52,692 bases of DNA from a virus, in the IMG/VR virus record IMGVR_UViG_3300028392_000084, positions 1 to 52,692 of that record; one strand, 5' to 3'. Positions 14,721 to 23,044 of this stretch are shown piece by piece (within the stretch, counting starts at the first letter, position 1; each line of letters begins with the position of its first letter). The notes beneath the pieces are model-generated. The model was not told the origin of the DNA and did not search any database. It worked only from the letters and a program-made list of their open reading frames with translations. The position numbers and the translations under genes were made by a program.

Positions 14721-14990
14721 ATGGTATTTTATGATTTTCATTGCGAGACCTGCAACACGGTAATAGAAAAAGAGTTTGATAATTTTGCTGCTTACGAAAT
14801 TTTAATTGAGAAAAAAGAAATCGTTTGTGAAGTGTGCAATGATGCACTTAAAAGAAGTTATGGCACGTCTAGTATTCATATTCCTGAATACATGAGAGCA
14901 GGTACTGAAGATAACGCCTCTCAAGACTATGCTAAACATATTATGCACAAAGCAAAACGGCCTAGTGGCAAAGAAAAAATTTACTATTAA
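14721..14990 (+). CDS. Small zinc-ribbon protein (FmdB-like)
   Basis: This 89-residue protein starts with YDFHCETCNTVIEKEF and has CEVCNDALKRSYG about 28 residues later. Two CxxC pairs in this setting are typical of FmdB-type zinc ribbons common in bacteria and phages. The C-terminal half is basic (KAKRPSGKEK). Function is unknown; possibly regulatory or head-associated. A strong AGGAGG site precedes the ATG, and the portal promoter-like motif follows the gene. Confidence 0.75.
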   Translation: MVFYDFHCETCNTVIEKEFDNFAAYEILIEKKEIVCEVCNDALKRSYGTSSIHIPEYMRAGTEDNASQDYAKHIMHKAKRPSGKEKIYY

Positions 14991-15008
14991 TCACTTATCT
15001 AATTTTAT

Positions 15009-15017
15009 TACTAAATA
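15009..15017 (+). promoter_or_regulatory. Late-promoter-like motif abutting the portal start
   Basis: TACTAAATA at 15009-15017. The hexamer TACTAA ends exactly 6 nt before the portal ATG (15021), and no Shine-Dalgarno is present, predicting a leaderless transcript. Confidence 0.5.
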
Positions 15018-15020
15018 ACT

Positions 15021-17168
15021 ATGAGTGATATAAATGATGGACAATTACAGTCAAAAATAGCTCGAAGAGGATTCTGGAAATCGGTTGCAGCACTTGTTGG
15101 TGGCTTTATACCCGGTGATAAAAAATCCAATTCGACCATAAGATCTAAGAATACCAATATTGAATTTGTAAAGATGCGAGAACCCAATAAGTTTGAAGAT
15201 CTTTTAAATCAAAGTAATATCTTACGTGGAAATGGTTCTGAGAGACTTGAAAAGCTTTTTGATGCTTACCTAAGTGATGTTACTGACCTGAGTTATCAGG
15301 ACAGAATGAAGCTGGTTTCAGAGATTGATTTCATGGCTCAAACAGATCCGTTTATCTCCAGATACCTAAATCTTCAAGCTGATGAAGCCACGCAATTGGA
15401 CGTTCAAGACAATATTATTTCAGTTGAAGCGCCAGACACTCGTCTTACAAATCGTATTTATTCATTATTTAGACAATGGGGACTTACTCAAAATAGAATA
15501 AGATCCACTATTTTCTCTATTGCCAAATATGGCGATGCTTTCTGGGGCCAAAAAGTTTCAGAAAAAGGCGTGGAAAAGATTTTTCCACTATCAGTAAAAC
15601 AAATCTTATCGCGTCTTGAATTTAATCCAGTTAATGTAATGAGCTCTCTTAATGAGCTAAGGGGATACTCCAATCTCTTAGCCAAAGATGCTCAAATTCA
15701 AATGATGATTGCCAATCTTCAAGGAGAAGAGGGAGATGGAAGTAATGTTACTGACATCTTTGACACCAAGCTTTTTGGTTTCACTCTTTATGAAGATCTG
15801 GTTGTTCCGCCTTGGGAGATTACTCACTTCAGAATTAATGCTGAAGGATCTGAAATGTTTCCTTATGGCCGCACAGATCTAATAGATTGTTTAATTCCTT
15901 TTAAACTATCTCAGTCCACTCAAACCTTACAAGCTCTTGCCAGAACCATGAGCTTTCCAGTGCACGTTTATAGTATAAAGACCACTCCAGGTATGGATGA
16001 AGTATCACAGTTTCAGGTGGTTGAAAAAGTACGACAAGAGTATGAGAATGTTGGTGTAACACCTGCTTCAGGTCAATCAGAAGTGTACTCTGTTAATACC
16101 AAGATGTGGATTCCTGAAGGTCTCGTTGATTTGGATATTCACAAGCCAGAGGTTGACATTGACTTTGTTGAAGACCTTGAGATGTATTTTGATCGTGTTC
16201 TTATTGCAACCGGTATGCCAAAAGGTTATGTTGATCAAGAGTTTGGTGGATTTGGAAACAGCGCCATCTCTCTTATGGAGCAATATAAACCATTTGCCAG
16301 AAAGATTTACACACTTCAATCCTCATTTTTGGATGGACTTGAATCTCTGGTTCGTCTTCATTTTGCTCTTACTGGCGAGTTTGACTACAAGACTCCATTC
16401 ACTCTTTCAATGCGTTTTCCTGCAGAAGAGATGTCTGATGATAGAACAAATATACGTAACAATTCATTGGACTTGGTTTCAGGAATTATTGATGCTCTTA
16501 AACTTGCTCTTGGAACCTCTGAGGAAGAAGAGCTGCCTCCTGCAGTTATTAAAGATATTTTAAGTAAATATAGTTTCCTATCTCCAGAAGATATTGCAAA
16601 ATGGACAAATGATGCCAACATTTATTGGACTTCAGCTATTGGAAAAATGAAATCTGGAGATGGTGAAGAAAGTGGTGGTTCAGATCTTGGTGCAGATTTA
16701 GGTGGCGGTGGCGGTGGCGGTGGAACCACACCTCCAGAAGAAGAAACTGAAACACCAGAAGAAGAGACTCCTGCTCCAGACGTTGAAAATGATTTTGATT
16801 TTGGTGAAGGATTACAAAGTAAATCACGAGCCAATGTCCTTAGAGAGCTACACGCCAAACGATTTAAAGAATTAAGCAAGCGTTATACTGAAACCAAGAG
16901 TCAAATCTATATTAATTCTTTGGTAGAAAATAACATCATGGAGTTCACAAAAAACAAGAAACATGTTAAGCTAATGAATTATGTAGAAAATTCCTCTTCA
17001 CATTTCCTTGAAGTACTTGCAAGCAGCAAGGGTACTCAGCTTGGCTCTAGAAGAATTAAAGAAACAAAAACCACACTAACAGATCATATTAATCAATCAA
17101 GAAAAGAATTTAATGACGGAAAAGAAGACTTGCTATCAGAAGTGATGAAAAGTAAAGAAATTGATTAA
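15021..17168 (+). CDS. Portal protein (T4 gp20-like)
   Basis: This 715-residue protein forms the dodecameric DNA channel at the capsid vertex. Recognisable portal features are the central block with ATGMPKGYVDQEFGGFGNSAISLMEQYKPFARKI (about residues 395-428), the preceding wing and stem segments, and the DDRTNIRNN-type helix. It is longer than T4 gp20 (524) because of a C-terminal extension: a Gly-rich run and an acidic Pro/Glu/Thr-rich linker (about 545-595), then a basic helical tail of about 110 residues. The extension could contact the core or terminase. It is the first gene of the portal, protease-scaffold, internal protein, capsid series. Confidence 0.92.
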   Translation: MSDINDGQLQSKIARRGFWKSVAALVGGFIPGDKKSNSTIRSKNTNIEFVKMREPNKFEDLLNQSNILRGNGSERLEKLFDAYLSDVTDLSYQDRMKLVSEIDFMAQTDPFISRYLNLQADEATQLDVQDNIISVEAPDTRLTNRIYSLFRQWGLTQNRIRSTIFSIAKYGDAFWGQKVSEKGVEKIFPLSVKQILSRLEFNPVNVMSSLNELRGYSNLLAKDAQIQMMIANLQGEEGDGSNVTDIFDTKLFGFTLYEDLVVPPWEITHFRINAEGSEMFPYGRTDLIDCLIPFKLSQSTQTLQALARTMSFPVHVYSIKTTPGMDEVSQFQVVEKVRQEYENVGVTPASGQSEVYSVNTKMWIPEGLVDLDIHKPEVDIDFVEDLEMYFDRVLIATGMPKGYVDQEFGGFGNSAISLMEQYKPFARKIYTLQSSFLDGLESLVRLHFALTGEFDYKTPFTLSMRFPAEEMSDDRTNIRNNSLDLVSGIIDALKLALGTSEEEELPPAVIKDILSKYSFLSPEDIAKWTNDANIYWTSAIGKMKSGDGEESGGSDLGADLGGGGGGGGTTPPEEETETPEEETPAPDVENDFDFGEGLQSKSRANVLRELHAKRFKELSKRYTETKSQIYINSLVENNIMEFTKNKKHVKLMNYVENSSSHFLEVLASSKGTQLGSRRIKETKTTLTDHINQSRKEFNDGKEDLLSEVMKSKEID

Positions 17169-17173
17169 TCTAT

Positions 17174-17182
17174 TACTAATTA
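17174..17182 (+). promoter_or_regulatory. Late-promoter-like motif
   Basis: TACTAATTA lies 20 nt before the protease-scaffold ATG and just after the portal stop. Here a Shine-Dalgarno (AAAGGA) is also present. Confidence 0.5.
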
Positions 17183-17202
17183 ATAGTTAAAGGATATAGA
17201 GA

Positions 17203-18951
17203 ATGATCAAGCTAGTAGAAAGTTTTAGTATGACCACCGATCTTCAAAAACAGATTAGAAAAGTTGAAGATCCAGCATTACGTGAATCTCTTTTAAATCA
17301 TTATAATGGTAATAAGTTGACTGAGGGCGCTTCATTAACCGAGGGTGTAACTCTTTGGGAAATGCCTGTTTCACGTTATGATACAACAAATGCTAATGGA
17401 AGAATTTATGAGAAAGCTCTTTGGGAGAGAGTTATTTCCGAACAAAGACATATTTGGGAAGGGGGACTGGGCCTCGCAGACCACCCAAGTAACGATAGTG
17501 ATGGCAACTTTAAAGAAGCGGCTGTTGTGTGGCTAGACCTCAAACTTGATGAAAATCAAGTGGTTTGGGGTACATGCGCATTCGTAGGAAATTATGGTAC
17601 TCTTGCCGAGGACATTATCCGCAAGGGTGGGAGAGTAGGATTCTCTTCATCAGGTCTTGGTGACCTGCTTGAGGGTGGACGAGTTGACCCAAAAACCTAT
17701 CTCATTGAAAGAATTGCAGACATTGTGCTTAATCCTTCACAAAACGTGTTTGGTACAGCAAGTAATAAGCGGGAATCGGTAAGTTCAAATACTGGCCGTC
17801 AACAGACAGAGTCTGTTGAAACAAACCTTCCAGATAAGGGGAACATCAGAATGTCAGAGAGCGTAACCATCTCTAAGTTAGAAGAAAAGCGTTTTAGAAA
17901 GGACATTGAAACTTTCCTAAATGACGCTGAAAAGATCTCAGATCCACAAAAGAAGCTTGCCGAAATGGAAGATCTTCTTTCCATGTTTAATAATGGAGCA
18001 GCTCCTGAACTAAGAGAGGCTGTAGAGAAGAAAATTGAAGGTCAGAAAGCCAAGATTTCTTCAATGCTCTCAGAAGCTGGACAAGTAGAAAAAGACTTTG
18101 GAGTTGAAAATACTCAAAAGCTCAAAGAAGGAGTTTCTCTCCTGGCCGCTGAAGTTCAAGTTGCTGCTCAAGAAGCCAAAGATTGGGAAAAGATTGCCAA
18201 TGTGCTCTCAGAGTCACTTAAGAAAGCCAAGGCCAAGCTTGCAACCACTCCTTCAGCCAATTACGCTGCCTCACTAGCCGACAAGATTCAATATCTTCAA
18301 GGCGCTCTTAAAGAACGAGACAAGCAAGTTTCCACTCTTAAAGAAAGATCACACAAGATTCTTTCAAATGGCGCTTCAAAGCTAACTGAAGCCTCAGAAC
18401 AACATGATAGCATTTCCACTCAGCTTGAAGAAGCCAATGCGCATGTTACCAGACTAGAGAAGAGAAACAAGATTCTTTCAGACATGGTTGTTTCACGTAA
18501 TGCCGCAATTAAAGAAATGAAAGCTATGTTTAACAAGAAGATTGATGAAGTAAAAGTTGAGAAGAAAGCTCCACTGGTTCCTACCGCCAAGGAAAGACTT
18601 GGTGAGATCTTGAACATTAATGAGAAATCAGACGTTGAATCCTATTGGACTGACCTAATTTCACGTCACGGCAGCTCAATTCTTCCTTACAAAGAAAGAA
18701 TTCTTCGTTGCAGAACCATGAAAGAAGCTCAAGGCGTATATCTTAAGGTTCTTCCTTCACTCAATGAGGGCGCTGACTACTATGCCAGCCTAGGTGTTCC
18801 TGGTGGATCTGGCATTGGTATTAATGAAAGAGCTGCTCTACAAGAGAGCGTTGGTTTCGTAAAAGACATCAGTCCTGTTCTTTCAAGATTTCAAGAGCAA
18901 ATTGATGTTGAAGCAAGCGACCGTTCATGGTCTTCAAAGCACAAGAAGTAA
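17203..18951 (+). CDS. Prohead protease fused to scaffold (gp21-gp22-like)
   Basis: This 582-residue protein has an N-terminal U9/U35-type prohead protease (about residues 40-190): His94 in LADHPS, the Ser motif GRVGFSSSGLG (144-152), and the strand-rich core with ERIADIVLNPS. Two likely self-processing sites, LTE|G, lie at residues 39-42 and 45-48. A Ser/Thr/Gln linker (190-212) leads to a long charged coiled coil (about 220-450), typical of scaffolds, with more consensus sites (KLTE|A, SLNE|G). In T4 these are two genes; here they are one frame. M217 may be an internal start for scaffold alone. AAAGGA precedes the first ATG. Confidence 0.88.
   Translation: MIKLVESFSMTTDLQKQIRKVEDPALRESLLNHYNGNKLTEGASLTEGVTLWEMPVSRYDTTNANGRIYEKALWERVISEQRHIWEGGLGLADHPSNDSDGNFKEAAVVWLDLKLDENQVVWGTCAFVGNYGTLAEDIIRKGGRVGFSSSGLGDLLEGGRVDPKTYLIERIADIVLNPSQNVFGTASNKRESVSSNTGRQQTESVETNLPDKGNIRMSESVTISKLEEKRFRKDIETFLNDAEKISDPQKKLAEMEDLLSMFNNGAAPELREAVEKKIEGQKAKISSMLSEAGQVEKDFGVENTQKLKEGVSLLAAEVQVAAQEAKDWEKIANVLSESLKKAKAKLATTPSANYAASLADKIQYLQGALKERDKQVSTLKERSHKILSNGASKLTEASEQHDSISTQLEEANAHVTRLEKRNKILSDMVVSRNAAIKEMKAMFNKKIDEVKVEKKAPLVPTAKERLGEILNINEKSDVESYWTDLISRHGSSILPYKERILRCRTMKEAQGVYLKVLPSLNEGADYYASLGVPGGSGIGINERAALQESVGFVKDISPVLSRFQEQIDVEASDRSWSSKHKK
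17836..17853 (+). promoter_or_regulatory. Internal ribosome site for a separate scaffold product
   Basis: AAGGGGA (17836-17842) lies 8 nt before an in-frame ATG (17851, residue 217), exactly between protease and coiled-coil parts. It would yield a 366-residue scaffold, as lambda C/Nu3 does. Confidence 0.45.
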
Positions 18952-18965
18952 TAGGAAAAAAACTA

Positions 18966-19562
18966 ATGAAAATTACATCAAAAGATATTCTAGAAGCAGT
19001 TATTAACAAGACAATCTCTATTCAAGAGGCAAAGTTTCTTCTTGAATCCGGTGGTGTAGAAGTAAGATCCAAAAGTATTCTTTCAAAACATGGTGTCAAG
19101 CGAACATCCCAAGTTACAGAAAACTACAACGATCAATGGATGTCTGACGATAACTTTGCTCAAGAACCTGAAGACGATATGGATATGACCGTTGACCATG
19201 TTCGTAAACTAGTAACTGATAAGCTTGTAGATGAAGAAGGCTGGAGACATGAAGATGTTGAAGGCGTCTTAGATCAAATAGCTGATAGAGATTATATTCG
19301 ACAAAGATTAGAAGGTGGAGAAGACGCTGTATCTTTAGCTAGAGAGTTTTTTGACAAGACAATCTCTATTCAAGAGGCAAAGCTTGGTAAATCAAAAATT
19401 ACAATGAATGATATTAATCATGCATATGAATCAAAAATTATTACTTCTAAAGAAGCGCAACTTCTAGTAGAAGAATACGGTCAAAAAGATGGAATGTGTC
19501 CTGATTGTGGTTGCAAGCTAGAAGCGGATGGACACTGCGCAATGTGTGATAAACAATACTAA
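18966..19562 (+). CDS. Internal head protein candidate with capsid-targeting-like N-terminus and zinc ribbon
   Basis: This 198-residue protein begins MKITSKDILE|A. Ten residues ending in I-L-E before Ala match the form of the T4 internal-protein targeting peptide (MKTYQEFIAE|A, recalled) that the prohead protease removes. A related 'KTISIQEAK' unit appears twice (residues about 15 and 131), encoded by a 29-bp perfect DNA repeat, and a third diverged copy follows (ITSKEAQLL). The middle is acidic; the C-terminus is a CPDCGC...CAMC zinc ribbon. The ATG at 18966 is chosen because AGGA (18953-18956) lies 9 nt upstream, and the N-terminus then matches the repeat. An upstream in-frame ATG at 18927 overlaps the scaffold gene. 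Confidence 0.7.
   Translation: MKITSKDILEAVINKTISIQEAKFLLESGGVEVRSKSILSKHGVKRTSQVTENYNDQWMSDDNFAQEPEDDMDMTVDHVRKLVTDKLVDEEGWRHEDVEGVLDQIADRDYIRQRLEGGEDAVSLAREFFDKTISIQEAKLGKSKITMNDINHAYESKIITSKEAQLLVEEYGQKDGMCPDCGCKLEADGHCAMCDKQY
19006..19382 (+). repeat. 29-bp perfect direct repeat within one gene
   Basis: Copies lie at 19006-19034 and 19354-19382, 348 bp apart and in the same reading frame, encoding KTISIQEAK. The exact nucleotide identity, unlike the recoded fibre repeats, suggests a recent copy event. Confidence 0.9.
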
Positions 19563-19566
19563 ATAT

Positions 19567-19617
19567 ACTAATTAATTAAACAGAGAATGGAGACAGGTCG
19601 TTGGCCAGTCTCTTTAT
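19567..19617 (+). promoter_or_regulatory. Late-promoter-like motif and leader hairpin before the capsid gene
   Basis: TACTAATTA (19567-19575) is followed by GAGACAGG/CCAGTCTC (19591-19598/19606-19613, one A-A mismatch) and a short T run. The 150-nt leader of the major capsid gene that follows is AT-rich. The hairpin may be a weak terminator for the upstream gene or a 5' stabiliser of the capsid mRNA. Confidence 0.45.
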
Positions 19618-19765
19618 CTATTATACAATATGAATAAGTTGGGATGTTATATACCCGAAAAAGATCGATCTATATATCGAACAAAACAAGAATTTTTTAA
19701 GAAATTCGTTTATATACGAAAAACGTTAAGAAAAAAGAATATAGATTTTATTTCGGAGAAAAATA

Positions 19766-21310
19766 ATGTCCCTAACCGCAACAATGCAGCGCAACGCTGC
19801 TGGTCCTGCTGTTGATAAGGCCTATCTCAATGAGAGATCCTATCGCGCAGACCGTCTTGTCGAGAAGTGGTCACGTATTCCTGAAGTTGGTGTAGGCCTC
19901 AAGAACCTTGACGAAGGCACCGCTCGCAATACCGCCATTTACTTGGAAAATCAGACTCGTATCATGAGTCGTTTGACTGAAGCTCAGCTTTCAAGCTCAT
20001 TTCAAGGCTTTTCACCTGAAAACATGCTACGCCTAATTCGCTTGGTTTATACCAACGTAATTCGTCCCAAGCTATTTACTGAGTTTGCTATGGAGACGAC
20101 CAAGGATAGCATCAAGTACATTCGCCCAGTTTACACCACTTCAACTGGTGGAACCGCTATCGATCGTACTTTTGGTGATTACAACCTCAACGGTACTCAG
20201 AAGCCCCAGAGCAGCGATTACCGCAAGGCCATGTATGAAACCTCAGAAAGCCGCTATGCCTCAGAGGTAGCCAATGCTCAGGTTATTGGTCGAACTGGTG
20301 GTGGTTACTACTTCAACTTTGGCGCTTTTACCGTTGATGCCAACGGCGCGGCTACTGCCACTGCCAATGGTGCATTTGCTCTTGGTTATATTGACGGTTA
20401 TGCCGCAGTATTCGGAGTTGGTGGTGAACAAGATCCACTAGCCGTTCAGGACAAGATGACCAAGGCCTGGTTTGTAATTCCCGGAGCTGGCGTTACTGTA
20501 ACTCAAGACAGTCCTACCCTATTCCATGTAACTGGTTATAGCGGTGGTACTCCTCTTGCTTATGGTCGCTACGACTCAGAAAGAGACCTCACTGGTACCA
20601 ACCTTGGCGAAGTTGAACTCGTCATGGACGACTACCAATTCAATCCTCGTCCTTGGACACTTGGCGTGACCATGACTCAACTCACTCAGATCACCTTGGA
20701 TACGTCCTTTGGTGTTTCTGGCGAAGAGTTGCTTCTTGACTACGCTGGCCAGGAAATTCGCCGTTCACTTGACTACTCTGCTGTTAAGGATGCTTACATT
20801 GCCGCTCTTGGTAATGGCACTGCCTATTACACTGAGTTTGATGCTGAAGCTGGCGCTGGTACCAATGACTCATACGGACACACTGCTCAGCTTGTTGGAC
20901 AGGCCATCGAGAGAATCGGTGACAACATGTACAATGACATCAAACGTGGTGGCGTAACTCGTATCGTTGGTGGACCCAAGGCTGTTTCTTACCTCCGCCT
21001 CAACACTGGCTTCACCACCAAGGGTGCCCAGGAAAGAAACGGTGGTTACCAGGTTGGTGAACTTCAAGGAATTCCTCTATTCAAGGTTCCCTCTGATGTT
21101 ATTCCTAACGACGAACTAGTAACTGTGTTCAAGAATCCCGAGAACGAGGCTGACGTAGGCATTGCTTACGGTGTATTGGTACCTTTCGTATCAACTGGCC
21201 TCATTCAACGTAAGAACTTCTACGCAGAAGCTGGGCTTGCGACCTACCAAGACAAAGCTGTTCTTAATAGCAAGTACTTTGGTCGTATCAAGATCACTTC
21301 AATCCGCTAA
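19766..21310 (+). CDS. Major capsid protein (T4 gp23-like)
   Basis: This 514-residue protein follows the portal and protease-scaffold as in T4-like phages. The N-terminal propeptide ends at a consensus site LTE|A (residues 70-73); T4 gp23 is cut at E65 in the same setting. The sequence directly after it (FSPENMLRLIRLVYTNVIRPKLFTEFAMET) and the HK97-fold parts with TWTLGV-like, LGVTMTQLTQI and GGPKAVSYLRL segments fit gp23. Codon choice is visibly richer in C-ending codons than neighbours (AAC, GAC, TAC, ACC), as expected for the most abundant phage protein. GGAG precedes the ATG, and a strong UUCG-loop terminator follows. Confidence 0.93.
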   Translation: MSLTATMQRNAAGPAVDKAYLNERSYRADRLVEKWSRIPEVGVGLKNLDEGTARNTAIYLENQTRIMSRLTEAQLSSSFQGFSPENMLRLIRLVYTNVIRPKLFTEFAMETTKDSIKYIRPVYTTSTGGTAIDRTFGDYNLNGTQKPQSSDYRKAMYETSESRYASEVANAQVIGRTGGGYYFNFGAFTVDANGAATATANGAFALGYIDGYAAVFGVGGEQDPLAVQDKMTKAWFVIPGAGVTVTQDSPTLFHVTGYSGGTPLAYGRYDSERDLTGTNLGEVELVMDDYQFNPRPWTLGVTMTQLTQITLDTSFGVSGEELLLDYAGQEIRRSLDYSAVKDAYIAALGNGTAYYTEFDAEAGAGTNDSYGHTAQLVGQAIERIGDNMYNDIKRGGVTRIVGGPKAVSYLRLNTGFTTKGAQERNGGYQVGELQGIPLFKVPSDVIPNDELVTVFKNPENEADVGIAYGVLVPFVSTGLIQRKNFYAEAGLATYQDKAVLNSKYFGRIKITSIR

Positions 21311-21326
21311 TCAGATTTATGATTGC

Positions 21327-21357
21327 AAAAAAGGAGAGCTTCGGCTCTCCTTTTTTT
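21327..21357 (+). terminator. Strong UUCG-tetraloop terminator after the capsid gene
   Basis: GGAGAGC (21333-21339) and GCTCTCC (21344-21350) pair around TTCG with seven T after and A6 before. Confidence 0.92.
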
Positions 21358-21467
21358 ATGTATATGAAATTTTGTCAAAGTAATTTTAATTTAAGTTCAT
21401 ACAAAATTAAATTATGACCAATCCTTCTATGAATATGCTTAGATTGATAATTTTACACTAACTAGGT

Positions 21468-21797
21468 ATGAATCAACAAGATAAAACCAGATATCGCGCT
21501 TCACCCAAGTGGAAAGAGACAAGACGGCTAATTCTTATTGAATATGATTACACCTGCTACATCTGCCAGATCTCCAAGAGAGCTTCACAATCACGATACC
21601 TGCAAGTACATCACACTGTGCCAGCTTCATATGGTGATGAGCATCTTAGTGAGCTTGTGCTGCTCTGCAGCAGCTGTCATAAACATTTACTAGAGCGCAT
21701 ACTACGACGTAAAGAATTTGATATGCCAGGTTTTTTAAGGCGATTGGAAGAGATATATAATAGAACTAAAGATAGCAAAATCAAGATAAAGTCTTAA
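21468..21797 (+). CDS. HNH endonuclease
   Basis: This 109-residue protein has the HNH/zinc-finger nuclease layout: C30-x-x-C33 (CYIC), catalytic pair H48-H49 in LQVHHTVP, C67-x-x-C70-H71 (CSSCHKH). It probably acts as a free-standing homing nuclease, cutting the equivalent site in related phages; a packaging-associated HNH is the other option. It lies between the capsid terminator and the next late-promoter motif. No intron or split gene was seen next to it. No obvious Shine-Dalgarno precedes the ATG, suggesting weak expression. Confidence 0.88.
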   Translation: MNQQDKTRYRASPKWKETRRLILIEYDYTCYICQISKRASQSRYLQVHHTVPASYGDEHLSELVLLCSSCHKHLLERILRRKEFDMPGFLRRLEEIYNRTKDSKIKIKS

Positions 21798-21801
21798 ACG
21801 C

Positions 21802-21810
21802 TACTAATTA
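21802..21810 (+). promoter_or_regulatory. Late-promoter-like motif
   Basis: TACTAATTA directly after the HNH stop, 28 nt before the ATG at 21838, which also has TAGGAG. Confidence 0.5.
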
Positions 21811-21837
21811 CCATATCTATTATCTAGGAGATTATAT

Positions 21838-22827
21838 ATGCCCAGTACCGGGAGTATTTCAAAAGAAATTAAATTGGATTTAAGCCCAGAAGCACTACAA
21901 AACGGAAACATTTTGCCAGGTTTTCTTACTCCTCAACAAGTAATGACCTTAGGAGCTAATGCTGAAAAAGATGCAGATCCTAAAGTCAAAGGTTTAGCTA
22001 ATCAAATAGCTCAAACAGTTCAAGAATCATTAAAACAAAGCAATAAGCTTTTAAAAAGTCTTTTAAAAGAAGGTAAGGTTCCTAAGAAAGAATCCTACAT
22101 GATTCTTAAAGAGTATGCTATTCTCTATGAAGAGCTAAATCTTTTTATTGAAGGTGAAGGTTTTGATAACTTTTCCAATGGAGTTAAACAAGCAGCTGGT
22201 AAAGCGTATGCTGGAGCAGGTGCTGCATTAACAGCAGCTCAAAGAGGTATTGGTAAAGGAGTAGGCAAAGTAGCACAATTTGGATCTGATCATCCAGTGT
22301 TATCAAAAGTTCTAATGGCTGCTGCGGCAATTGGATTAGCTGCCGCTTTTGGTGGTAATCAGGCCGGAGCTTCTGAATTACTGGGAACGGTTACTCAACA
22401 GGCAACAGCTAATGGAGTATCTGGCACTGAAATTCATAGGATGTTTGCAACCGATGGGTCTGATATTCTTAGAATTCTTGTTGGTTATATGGGAGATCCT
22501 AGTCTACCAACCAATCCAAAATTGCACAATGCTCTTGGAAAAGTTATTCAAGACTATATTCAGGGTCATAGCCTTATAGTTCCAGTTCCTAGCGGTAACG
22601 AATTTCTTCCTATACCAAGTGATATACTTACTAATCCTAATTCTCTTAGAAAAGCAATTGATAATATAGAAAAATTCACAAGTTCAATTCCTGCGGGTGG
22701 TGGACATCTATCACTAATCAGTGTAGATAACCCAATTCCTTTTACTCCTGACGCGCTTGATGGCGTTGCTAGACAAGCAAGTGTAAATGTAGTAAAAAGT
22801 GTTGGTGATGTAAACATTCTTAAGTAA
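21838..22827 (+). CDS. Virion-associated protein candidate with central hydrophobic segment
   Basis: This 329-residue protein has an N-terminal helical part (residues 1-110). A Gly/Ala-rich amphipathic stretch with KQAAGKAYAGAGAALTAAQ (about 120-150) and a membrane-like segment MAAAAIGLAAAFGG (about 160-175) follow. The C-terminal half is rich in P, N and I with 'PVPSGNEFLPIPSDIL'. The A/G-rich stretch resembles segments of ejection or core proteins, but no domain was recognised. It has its own late-like promoter and ribosome site and ends in a bidirectional terminator. Confidence 0.7.
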   Translation: MPSTGSISKEIKLDLSPEALQNGNILPGFLTPQQVMTLGANAEKDADPKVKGLANQIAQTVQESLKQSNKLLKSLLKEGKVPKKESYMILKEYAILYEELNLFIEGEGFDNFSNGVKQAAGKAYAGAGAALTAAQRGIGKGVGKVAQFGSDHPVLSKVLMAAAAIGLAAAFGGNQAGASELLGTVTQQATANGVSGTEIHRMFATDGSDILRILVGYMGDPSLPTNPKLHNALGKVIQDYIQGHSLIVPVPSGNEFLPIPSDILTNPNSLRKAIDNIEKFTSSIPAGGGHLSLISVDNPIPFTPDALDGVARQASVNVVKSVGDVNILK

Positions 22828-22840
22828 TAATAATTAAATA

Positions 22841-22867
22841 AAAAAGGAGCCTCGCGGCTCCTTTTTT
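22841..22867. terminator. Bidirectional terminator
   Basis: GGAGCC (22846-22851) and GGCTCC (22856-22861) around TCGC, with A-rich left flank and six T on the right. The 22868-23044 stretch beyond it has no confident gene. Confidence 0.87.
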
Positions 22868-23044
22868 ATTGCAAATATAAACTACTTTACAAGCGGTATA
22901 AGCTGCTTCTTTTGAGCAAGTAGGATATCAGCAGGTAAGCTAAAAAATCCCAGCTTATTGGTATATTTACCAGCGCTGTTCCTCCAGAATAAAAGATTAG
23001 TATGGCGAATATTAATTTAATGTTAAATCTGAATTTAAAATTAG

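Noticed and set aside
19630-19815. 61-aa ORF in the leader of the capsid gene
   Set aside because: Runs into the capsid gene in another frame, no Shine-Dalgarno, odd composition; treated as leader.
22868-23044. Possible small minus-strand ORF or gene remnant (coding-like tail ending QKKQLIPLVK, with GGAGGA at 22985-22980)
   Set aside because: No ATG, GTG or TTG start is suitably placed in the coding-looking frame; may be a decayed gene but cannot be supported.
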